From Bacteroidota bacterium (GTDB lineage Bacteria; Bacteroidota; Bacteroidia; Chitinophagales; Chitinophagaceae): a stretch of 8,451 nucleotides of DNA. The translations under genes and the position numbers were made by a program. This document shows positions 1-5,374 of the stretch, one piece after another. Numbering within the stretch: the first letter of the stretch is position 1; the number at the start of each line of letters is the position of its first letter. The notes under the pieces were generated by a model. It did not search any database. It saw only the letters and a program-made list of their open reading frames with translations, and was not told the DNA's origin. Where the stretch lies: positions 1-8,451 of the forward strand of contig JAKAJX010000076.1 of the NCBI GenBank assembly GCA_021824855.1. The letters are read 5' to 3'.

Positions 1-1
1 T

Positions 2-427
2 TTTATGGATAGATTGGTAGATCATTTATTTGTTTTTGAAGGTGAGGGTGAGGTAAAAGATTTTCCCGGAAACTATACACAGTATAGATTATGGCTAAAA
101 GAAAATGAAAAAAAAGAAAATAAATGGCAAGTATTAGAACAAGAAAAAAGTAAAGGAAAATCTTTAGATGATGCTTTATCCGAAATAAATAATCAGCAGC
201 CGGTAACAACAAAAAGAAAACTTAGTTTTAAAGAAAAAAAAGAGTTTGAAGATTTAGAAAAAGAAATTCCAACTTTAGAAGAAGAGAAAAAAGCAATAAC
301 AGAAAAAATGAGTAGCGGTAATATAAGTTTTGAGGAACTTAATTTATTAAGTGAAAAAATTACTTCTATCACCCATCAACTTGAAGAAAAAGAATTACGC
401 TGGCTTCAGCTTTCAGAAAATATATAG
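2..427 (+). CDS. ABC-F family ATPase, Uup-like, C-terminal part only (5' end outside window)
   Basis: This is the last ~141 codons of an ABC-F protein, a soluble tandem-ATPase family that acts on ribosomes or nucleic acids rather than in membrane transport. The frame is open to the left edge, and the first visible residues (F-M-D-R-L-V-D-H-L-F-V-F) fit the strand that follows the 'SHDRYF' H-switch of the second ATPase domain, so the Met codon at 5 is internal and not a start. Next comes the family-typical D-F-P-G-N-Y-T-Q-Y-R stretch (nt 62-91), then a Lys/Glu-rich linker, then a heptad-like charged segment from about nt 212 to the stop. That segment matches the C-terminal coiled-coil domain of Uup, which in Escherichia coli Uup binds DNA. 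No Walker motifs are in view. It ends with TAG, whereas the other genes end with TAA, 9 bases from the convergent ribBA stop. The subfamily assignment rests on the C-terminal coiled coil only. Confidence 0.88.
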   Translation, partial: FMDRLVDHLFVFEGEGEVKDFPGNYTQYRLWLKENEKKENKWQVLEQEKSKGKSLDDALSEINNQQPVTTKRKLSFKEKKEFEDLEKEIPTLEEEKKAITEKMSSGNISFEELNLLSEKITSITHQLEEKELRWLQLSENI

Positions 428-436
428 CCTATTCAT

Positions 437-1651
437 TTATATACTTCCTTCTTCTTTTAAAATATCATGACCCATTTTATCTCTTTTCGTTTGCAAGTAT
501 TTTTGGTTAAATGGGTTGGGCTCTATTTCTATTGGTATAATTTCTACAATTTCTAATCCGTAACCTTTCATGGCTGCACGTTTACGTGGGTTATTACTCA
601 TAAGTTTTAACTTGGTAACATTCAAGTATCGCAACATTTGGGCACCAACACCATAATCTCTTTCATCCATTTTAAAGCCCAAATGCAAATTAGCTTCTAC
701 CGTATCCATCCCTTCTTCCTGCAATTTGTATGCTTTCAATTTATTCATCAATCCTATTCCTCTGCCTTCCTGATTCATATACAAAATAACACCTTTGCCT
801 TCTGCTTGTACCATTTGCATAGCAGTATGCAATTGATCGCCACAATCGCATCTAAAACTTCCTAAAATATCGCCTGTAAAACAACTGCTGTGTACTCTAG
901 TTAAAATAGGTTCTCCTTCTTGCCATTCACCTTTTATTAAGGCCAAATGTTCTCCGCCTGAAACTTTTTCTTTAAAAGCAACCAATTTAAAATGACCATA
1001 ACGAGTAGGCATATCTACCCGAGTAATTTCTTCAATTAAAGAATCTATTTTTAATCTGTACTCGATTAAATCTTTAATAGAAATTATTTTAAGATTAAAT
1101 TTTTTGGCTATTTCTACTAATTGAGGAAACCTTGCCATTGTTCCATCTTCATTCATTACTTCTACTAAAACCCCTGCAGGCTCTAGTCCGGCCAGCCTGG
1201 CTAAATCAACTGTTGCTTCTGTATGCCCTGCTCTGCGTAAAACACCTCCTGCTTTGGCAATTAAAGGAAATATATGTCCCGGGCGAGCTAAATCGGAAGG
1301 CTTTGTTAAATGATGAACCAATGCCTGAATTGTTTTTGCTCTATCGTATGCAGAAATACCGGTGGAAGTATGTTCGGATAAAAGATCAACAGATACGGTA
1401 AAAGCTGTTTCGTGCAAAGAGGTATTAGAGGATACCATTGGCTGCAAATCGAGTTCGGCACATCTTTGTTCGGTTAAAGCAGCACAAATTAAACCTCTGC
1501 CTTCTTTGCTCATAAAATTAATTATATCGGGCGTAGCAAATTGTGCAGCAATAATAAAATCGCCTTCGTTTTCTCTATCTTCATCATCAACTACAATTAG
1601 CATTTTACCGTTTCGTATATCGTCAATACCTTCTTGAATGGAATGTAACAT
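437..1651 (-). CDS. ribBA: bifunctional 3,4-dihydroxy-2-butanone-4-phosphate synthase / GTP cyclohydrolase II
   Basis: A cytosolic enzyme supplying both precursors of riboflavin: the N-terminal half converts ribulose 5-phosphate to dihydroxybutanone phosphate plus formate, and the C-terminal half opens GTP to the diaminopyrimidine intermediate. Numbered from the ATG at 1651 (404 aa), the synthase domain (about 1-200) has the acidic DDEDRENEGD loop (22-31), S-T-G (96-98) and the catalytic His of RAGHTEA (143). The cyclohydrolase domain (about 205-400) has the zinc cysteines C257, C268 and C270, NQEGRGIGL (293-301), the D-E-R triad (329-331) and TKRDKMGH (388-395). Both halves look complete, so both activities are expected. 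An in-frame GTG at 1669 would add six residues, but it lies inside the predicted -7 promoter box, and family proteins normally begin close to this ATG. The start is preceded by TTTAAAACA and has no Shine-Dalgarno. No other rib gene is in the window. Confidence 0.97.
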   Translation of the reverse strand: MLHSIQEGIDDIRNGKMLIVVDDEDRENEGDFIIAAQFATPDIINFMSKEGRGLICAALTEQRCAELDLQPMVSSNTSLHETAFTVSVDLLSEHTSTGISAYDRAKTIQALVHHLTKPSDLARPGHIFPLIAKAGGVLRRAGHTEATVDLARLAGLEPAGVLVEVMNEDGTMARFPQLVEIAKKFNLKIISIKDLIEYRLKIDSLIEEITRVDMPTRYGHFKLVAFKEKVSGGEHLALIKGEWQEGEPILTRVHSSCFTGDILGSFRCDCGDQLHTAMQMVQAEGKGVILYMNQEGRGIGLMNKLKAYKLQEEGMDTVEANLHLGFKMDERDYGVGAQMLRYLNVTKLKLMSNNPRKRAAMKGYGLEIVEIIPIEIEPNPFNQKYLQTKRDKMGHDILKEEGSI

Positions 1652-1668
1652 TGTTTTAAATTTCGGCA

Positions 1669-1697
1669 CAAAAATACAGGAACAACCAATAGTGCAA
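1669..1697 (-). promoter_or_regulatory. promoter of ribBA (Bacteroidota TTG / TAnnTTTG type)
   Basis: Reading the minus strand, TTG (1697-1695) is followed after 18 bases by TATTTTTG (1676-1669), a full match to the TAnnTTTG -7 consensus of the Bacteroidota housekeeping sigma factor with near-usual spacing to the -33 TTG. Transcription would begin around 1662-1664, leaving a leader of roughly 10-13 bases before the ATG at 1651. A leader that short leaves no room for an FMN riboswitch. Found by eye; no scoring matrix was run. Confidence 0.6.
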
Positions 1698-1831
1698 TGT
1701 GTAATTGCTCATATTTTACAAATAATTGCAGTTGCACAATACATTGTATAAAATTGGAATAAACTATTTAAGTATTTAATTGAAATCTGCTACAGTTGGC
1801 AGTATAAAATAAAGAAAACCTAATAGCAATT

Positions 1832-2332
1832 TTAACTGAATAAAGTTTGTACGCCATGCATGATTCTAAATTCGTGCTGAAGCAACCATTTTTTACGCCA
1901 CAATCCGCCGGAATACCCCACTAAAGTTTTATCACTTCCAATTACCCGATGGCAGGGAACAATAATGGCAATTTTATTTTTACCATTGGCCGATGCTGCT
2001 GCACGAATGGCTTTGGGATCGCCTAATCGCTTTGATAAATCTAAATAGCTAATGGTTTTACCAAATGGAATTTCTAATAATTCGCTCCACACTCTTTTTT
2101 GAAATTCGGTACCTTCCTGATGCACAGGAACTGTAAATGCTTTTCTTCTTGCTGCAAAAAATTCAATCAATTCTTCTGTGCATTGGTGTAATATATCGCA
2201 AACACCGGGTTCGCCATGAATAATTTGATCGGGATTATCTACAAAACTTAATTCAGCAATGTAATGCTCGGTAGCTGCAATTTTTAATAATCCTACCGGA
2301 CTTTCATAATATGTGTAATACAATTCATTCAT
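1832..2332 (-). CDS. ogt: methylated-DNA--[protein]-cysteine S-methyltransferase (O6-alkylguanine repair)
   Basis: A suicide DNA-repair protein that moves the alkyl group from O6-alkylguanine (and O4-alkylthymine) to its own cysteine. The 166-aa length fits the single-domain Ogt/MGMT form with no Ada-type regulatory domain. Residues 1-70 form the poorly conserved N-terminal ribonuclease-like domain. From about 74 the DNA-binding domain is clear: F-Q-K-R-V-W (77-82), I-P-F-G-K-T-I-S-Y (88-96), the helix-turn-helix region with the arginine finger R110 in I-R-A-A-A-S-A-N, and the active site P-C-H-R-V (126-130) with acceptor Cys127. G-Y-S-G-G-L-W-R-K (139-147) closes the site. The usual N-P after the recognition helix is N-G here, a mild change. 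Its ATG overlaps the csaA stop as TAATG, so it is probably translated by coupling from the same mRNA. It might equally be called MGMT; the function is not in doubt. Confidence 0.95.
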   Translation of the reverse strand: MNELYYTYYESPVGLLKIAATEHYIAELSFVDNPDQIIHGEPGVCDILHQCTEELIEFFAARRKAFTVPVHQEGTEFQKRVWSELLEIPFGKTISYLDLSKRLGDPKAIRAAASANGKNKIAIIVPCHRVIGSDKTLVGYSGGLWRKKWLLQHEFRIMHGVQTLFS

Positions 2333-2670
2333 TAGCCAATTAATTGCCCATTTGTTGTTGGTTTATCCGGACGCAATAAAATTACCTGATTATTTTCATC
2401 GTACACACCTAATACCAAACATTCGCTAAAAAAGTTTGCAATTTGTTTTGGCGGAAAGTTAATTACGGCAATAATTTGCTTTTGCAATAATTCTTGTTTA
2501 GTATAATGATGGGTAATTTGTGCTGATGAATGTTTAATGCCATAAGTTCCAAAATCGATGGTTAATTGATATGCAGGTTTTTTGGCATTAGGAAAATCTT
2601 TTACGGCAATAATAGTTCCTATTCGCATTTCAATTTTAGAAAAATCATCCCAAGAAATCATAACATACAT
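2332..2670 (-). CDS. csaA: CsaA-like tRNA-binding-domain protein
   Basis: A small single-domain protein of the OB-fold family related to the C-terminal tRNA-binding domain of bacterial methionyl-tRNA synthetase and to Arc1p/EMAPII. Bacillus CsaA has been described as a dimer with tRNA-binding and chaperone/export-related activity; the role here is inferred from the family. Family signatures in order are D-F-S-K-I-E-M-R-I-G-T-I (9-20), N-A-K-K-P-A-Y-Q-L-T-I-D-F-G (28-41), S-S-A-Q-I-T (48-53), V-I-N-F-P-P-K-Q-I (69-77) and S-E-C-L-V-L-G (82-88), over the usual ~110 aa. Two starts are possible: ATG at 2670 (112 aa) and ATG at 2661 (109 aa, beginning M-I-S-W-D-D-F as many relatives do). The predicted promoter leaves about 6 or 15 leader bases respectively, which slightly favours 2661. 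It is the first gene of a two-gene unit with ogt. Confidence 0.9.
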   Translation of the reverse strand: MYVMISWDDFSKIEMRIGTIIAVKDFPNAKKPAYQLTIDFGTYGIKHSSAQITHHYTKQELLQKQIIAVINFPPKQIANFFSECLVLGVYDENNQVILLRPDKPTTNGQLIG

Positions 2671-2673
2671 TTG
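2666..2673 (+). promoter_or_regulatory. candidate -7 box for the GNAT acetyltransferase gene
   Basis: TACATTTG matches TAnnTTTG completely and would start transcription near 2679, about 15 bases before the ATG at 2695. I see no TTG at the expected -33 distance, so only half of the usual signal is present. The box covers the csaA start codon at 2668-2670. Confidence 0.4.
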
Positions 2674-2682
2674 TTAAAGAAA

Positions 2683-2713
2683 TAAATATACGCTATGGAT
2701 ATAACAATATCAA
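2683..2713 (-). promoter_or_regulatory. candidate promoter of csaA-ogt
   Basis: On the minus strand TTG (2713-2711) is followed after 20 bases by TATATTTA (2690-2683), seven of eight matches to TAnnTTTG. Initiation would fall near 2676. Most of the element lies inside the start of the divergent GNAT gene. It is a weak match in AT-rich sequence and is supported mainly by position. Confidence 0.35.
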
Positions 2714-3141
2714 AAGCAGAGATAAACAATGTAGCATCGTTTGCTTATTTATTTGATGAGTACAGAGTTTTTTATAAACAACCATCAGATATACAGGGGG
2801 CAATTAACTTTTTAAAAGAAAGAATAGAACAAAACGAATCTGTTATTTTTATTGCTTGGCTACAAGATAAGGCAGTGGGTTTTACACAACTATACCCCAT
2901 TTTTTCTTCGGTGAGCATGAAAAGAACTTGGCTGCTAAACGATTTGTTTGTTGCCGAAACGTATCGTGGCAACGGTATTGCCAGTAGGCTACTGCAATTT
3001 GCACAAGCATTTGGCGAAAAAACAAATAGCAAGTGGCTATTGCTGCAAACGGCTATTGATAACTTTGCAGCACAAAAAGTATATGAGAAAAATGGATGGA
3101 AAAAAGATGATGCGTTTTACTCGTATTACTTTACTTTTTAA
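2695..3141 (+). CDS. GNAT family N-acetyltransferase
   Basis: A cytosolic acetyltransferase of the GNAT fold that would transfer acetyl from acetyl-CoA to an amine; the substrate cannot be read from the sequence. The 148 aa cover a single GNAT domain. Motif A is plain at 81-100: L-N-D-L-F-V-A-E-T-Y followed by R-G-N-G-I-A-S-R-L-L, where R91-G-N-G-I-A (R/Q-x-x-G-x-G/A) binds the CoA pyrophosphate. Motif B follows at about 123-135 (N-F-A-A-Q-K-V-Y-E-K-N-G-W), with Tyr130 in the position often used as general acid. W79 and an aromatic C-terminus (F-Y-S-Y-Y-F-T-F) add to the match. The start is preceded by A-rich AAAGAAATAAA and no true Shine-Dalgarno. It is divergent from csaA by 24 bases, and its TAA overlaps the opposing stop at the 3' end. 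The family call is firm; a more specific name would be a guess. Confidence 0.93.
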   Translation: MDITISKAEINNVASFAYLFDEYRVFYKQPSDIQGAINFLKERIEQNESVIFIAWLQDKAVGFTQLYPIFSSVSMKRTWLLNDLFVAETYRGNGIASRLLQFAQAFGEKTNSKWLLLQTAIDNFAAQKVYEKNGWKKDDAFYSYYFTF

Positions 3142-4007
3142 GCAATTATATTAATTAACGATAATAATTCCTTTTGCTTGTATTCGTTAGAGGGAAGTGT
3201 AAAGCATTTAGATAATTCATGAATTAACAACCGAATTATTTTTTTATGTGATAAAGGTTTATAAAAAGCAGGTGTAGCTGTTATATTATTTTTTTTGAAA
3301 TAAGCTTCTAAATCTTGATGTGAATAGGCATTGCCATTGGCACTATCTACATAAAAAAGAATTTTCTCTTGCGGATGCTCATGTAAATTGGTAAAATCGT
3401 AATCGGAATGATAAAATGCAATAATCATTTGCTTAGGAATATTAATCACCTTGGCATTAATATCTAACAAATTGCACATTACCTGATATAAAATACCATT
3501 GGTAATAGCATTCCCATTTTTTGTTTCTAAAACTTTATTAAGTAAAAAATTATCGGGATTGGTATAATTAACTTCATTCCCTTTTAAATTATAATAATTA
3601 TATAAAATACTCGATAAAACATTGGCTTGTTCTAAAGGGGTTAAAAAGTTATTCAGTTCTAACCAAATATTCCTTCTAATTTTTTCTATTTCTTGTAACA
3701 CTGTATTAGCCTGTAAATCGGGGTATTGAAACTTGGCTACAATTAAAGCACCGGTTAATAAATCCTCAAAAGTATTATTAGACCATTCAGTTAAATCGTT
3801 GGTAATATCGGTATAATGCAGTTTATGAATTAGTAACTCAATTCGTATTTGCACATCTTCACTTAACGTATTTTCCCAAAGATTCTCGAGGTTGGGAATA
3901 ATCCCTTTACCAAACCCTACAATTTTTGTAGATACCGTGTTATACACTTCTTCATCGGGGTCATCAATTAAACTAAAAAGTGCATTAATTTCTTTTGTTT
4001 CCTGCAT
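3138..4007 (-). CDS. SirB1-like transglutaminase-fold protein with N-terminal helical (HEAT-like) region
   Basis: A 289-aa protein that I assign to the SirB1 / transglutaminase-like (Transglut_core2) family by pattern. Residues 5-65 (L-F-S-L-I-D-D-P-D-E-E-V-Y ... I-P-N-L-E-N-L-W-E) look like a HEAT-type helical pair. Residues 105-235 follow the SirB1 order: N-N-F-L-T-P-L-E-Q-A (119-128), L-K-G-N-E-V-N-Y-T-N-P-D-N-F-L-L-N-K-V-L (141-160), G-N-A-I-T-N-G-I-L-Y (165-174), I-P-K-Q-M-I-I-A-F (190-198) and I-L-F-Y-V-D-S-A-N-G (216-225). A helical tail follows. The family's usual P-G-H-F is P-K-Q-M here, and no Cys sits where a transglutaminase nucleophile would be, so catalysis is doubtful. No signal peptide or membrane segment is seen, so it is likely cytosolic. 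Its cellular role is unknown; it may be a binding or scaffolding protein. Confidence 0.78.
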   Translation of the reverse strand: MQETKEINALFSLIDDPDEEVYNTVSTKIVGFGKGIIPNLENLWENTLSEDVQIRIELLIHKLHYTDITNDLTEWSNNTFEDLLTGALIVAKFQYPDLQANTVLQEIEKIRRNIWLELNNFLTPLEQANVLSSILYNYYNLKGNEVNYTNPDNFLLNKVLETKNGNAITNGILYQVMCNLLDINAKVINIPKQMIIAFYHSDYDFTNLHEHPQEKILFYVDSANGNAYSHQDLEAYFKKNNITATPAFYKPLSHKKIIRLLIHELSKCFTLPSNEYKQKELLSLINIIA

Positions 4008-4071
4008 TGTTATTGTTTTAAGAGTGATGATAAACAGTTCAACATTGAATAATATTTATCATTTCAGTATC

Positions 4072-4102
4072 CAAACTAAATTCTTTTTCTTAACACCTAC
4101 AA
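4072..4102 (-). promoter_or_regulatory. candidate promoter of the SirB1-like gene
   Basis: On the minus strand TTG (4102-4100), 20 bases, then TTAGTTTG (4079-4072), seven of eight to TAnnTTTG with T in place of the second-position A. The predicted leader is about 60 bases. Found by eye and weak. Confidence 0.28.
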
Positions 4103-4152
4103 CAGCAAGTTATTCATAGGCTGTGGAAATATTGCAATCACTTAAAACAATA

Positions 4153-4166
4153 AACAATTAATTGTT
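4153..4166. repeat. 14-base perfect palindrome in the divergent gap, possible operator
   Basis: AACAATTAATTGTT reads identically on both strands. It sits in the 251-base gap between the SirB1-like gene and the desaturase gene, about 65 bases upstream of the desaturase -7 candidate. The size and dyad symmetry suit a dimeric repressor or activator site, but no regulator gene is in the window. AT-rich palindromes also arise by chance. Confidence 0.35.
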
Positions 4167-4230
4167 GCGTTGCGAAAATTTCATTTTTTAACGCTTATCA
4201 AAATTAACAACACGGCTTTAAGTAATAGAT

Positions 4231-4238
4231 TTACTTTG
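4231..4238 (+). promoter_or_regulatory. candidate -7 box of the desaturase gene
   Basis: TTACTTTG, followed by CA, is one mismatch from TAnnTTTG and would begin transcription near 4244, about 15 bases before the ATG at 4259. The same spacing is seen for the GNAT candidate. No TTG is visible at -33. Confidence 0.35.
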
Positions 4239-4258
4239 CAGGCATAACTATCAATTCA

Positions 4259-5335
4259 ATGTCTACCAATTCAACTATTCCTAAATTTCCTGTTGTTACA
4301 GCCTCGCTGCATACGGAATTGCGTAAAAGAGTACAAGCCTATTTTGATGATAAGGGCATTCCTGTAACCGGCAATCAACATTTATTTTTTAAAGCTATTT
4401 TGTTTGTTGGCTTGTTTATTATGGTATATACGCATTTATTGCTTTATACACCTATTTGGTATATTGGCATTGCAGAGTGTATGCTGTTAGGAGGTTTAAT
4501 TGCAGGTATTGGCTTTAATGTAATGCACGATGGTAGTCATGGTAGTTTTAGCAAGTATAAATTTACTAATAAATTAGCTGCCTATTCGGCTAATGTTGTT
4601 GGGGCGAATCATTTTATGTGGAATGTAAAACACAATATGCTTCATCATAGTTTTACCAATGTAGAAGGTGTGGATGATGATATTGAAATTGGATTCTTAA
4701 TGCGAATGGCTCCTACTCAAAAGCGTTATAAAATGCATCGCTTTCAACACTTATATTTTTGGGTTCTTTATATGATGCTTTATGTATTTTGGATTTTCTT
4801 TTCCGATTACCAAAAATATTTTACACAAAGAATTGGCGATATTCCTTTAAAAAAGATGCATTTGAAAGATCATTTTAGTTTTTGGCTAATTAAAATTTAT
4901 CATGGACTTGTTTTTATTGTTTTACCAATTTTGTTGGTAGGTTGGTTATCGTGGTTAATTGGGTTTCTTACTTTTAGTTTAGTGGCCGGTTTTATTTTAA
5001 GCATTGTATTTCAATTGGCACATACGGTAGAAGGAACTGAATTTCCGGTAGCCGATTCAAAAGAACATAAACTGCCCGATGAATTTGCAACACACCAAAT
5101 AAAAACCACTGCCAATTTTGCTACAAAAAGTAAATTAATAAGTTGGTTAGTAGGCGGTTTAAATTTTCAGATAGAGCATCACTTATTTCCTAAAATATCG
5201 CATGTACATTATCCTGCAATAAGCAAAATTGTAAAAAATGTTTGTGCCGAATTTCATTTACAGTATATAGAATACCCTACCGTAAGAAGAGCTATTGTAG
5301 CTCATGTTAGGTTTCTAAAAAAGATGGGGAAATAA
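4259..5335 (+). CDS. membrane fatty acid / acyl-CoA desaturase (linoleoyl-CoA desaturase-like)
   Basis: An integral-membrane di-iron desaturase that puts a double bond into an acyl chain using O2 and an electron donor, thereby adjusting membrane fluidity. The three histidine boxes are complete over 358 aa: H-D-G-S-H (90-94), H-N-M-L-H-H (125-130) and Q-I-E-H-H (304-308), with an extra H254 in the A-H-T-V-E-G segment. The Gln opening box three is the hallmark of front-end (delta-5/delta-6-type) desaturases. Hydrophobic spans at about 45-64, 66-88, 164-182, 211-229 and 232-254 fit the usual membrane hairpins around a cytosolic active site. Unlike eukaryotic front-end enzymes it has no fused cytochrome b5 (no H-P-G-G), and no ferredoxin or reductase gene is adjacent, so the donor must be encoded elsewhere. 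The ATG at 4259 has no Shine-Dalgarno. Class is certain; regiospecificity and lipid carrier are not. Confidence 0.93.
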   Translation: MSTNSTIPKFPVVTASLHTELRKRVQAYFDDKGIPVTGNQHLFFKAILFVGLFIMVYTHLLLYTPIWYIGIAECMLLGGLIAGIGFNVMHDGSHGSFSKYKFTNKLAAYSANVVGANHFMWNVKHNMLHHSFTNVEGVDDDIEIGFLMRMAPTQKRYKMHRFQHLYFWVLYMMLYVFWIFFSDYQKYFTQRIGDIPLKKMHLKDHFSFWLIKIYHGLVFIVLPILLVGWLSWLIGFLTFSLVAGFILSIVFQLAHTVEGTEFPVADSKEHKLPDEFATHQIKTTANFATKSKLISWLVGGLNFQIEHHLFPKISHVHYPAISKIVKNVCAEFHLQYIEYPTVRRAIVAHVRFLKKMGK

Positions 5336-5374
5336 TAATTCCGATTTTATTTATTTAAGAAACAAATTATTTTA

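Noticed and set aside
5..7. ATG as the start of a small 140-aa coiled-coil protein
   Set aside because: The residues from this codon on match the end of the second ATPase domain of ABC-F proteins, so the gene begins upstream of the window.
638..1637. Plus-strand open frames opposite ribBA
   Set aside because: They lie antisense to a fully conserved gene, have compositions typical of shadow frames and match no family.
1736..1747. Palindrome-like ACAAT-AC-ATTGT in the ribBA-ogt gap
   Set aside because: Only five-base arms of low-complexity sequence; easily due to chance.
1652..1831. FMN riboswitch ahead of ribBA
   Set aside because: The region is AT-rich, lacks the G-rich conserved core of the RFN element, and the predicted leader is only about 10-13 bases.
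2772..3154. Small open frames overlapping the GNAT gene on either strand
   Set aside because: The GNAT frame has clear motifs; the others are unmotivated overlaps.
3892..4119. Plus-strand 75-codon frame over the SirB1-like start and adjacent gap
   Set aside because: Antisense to the SirB1-like N-terminus, no recognisable domain and no promoter.
5336..5374. Bidirectional terminator between the desaturase and topA genes
   Set aside because: The 39 bases are AT-rich with only a four-base possible stem; no GC stem with a U-run on either strand.
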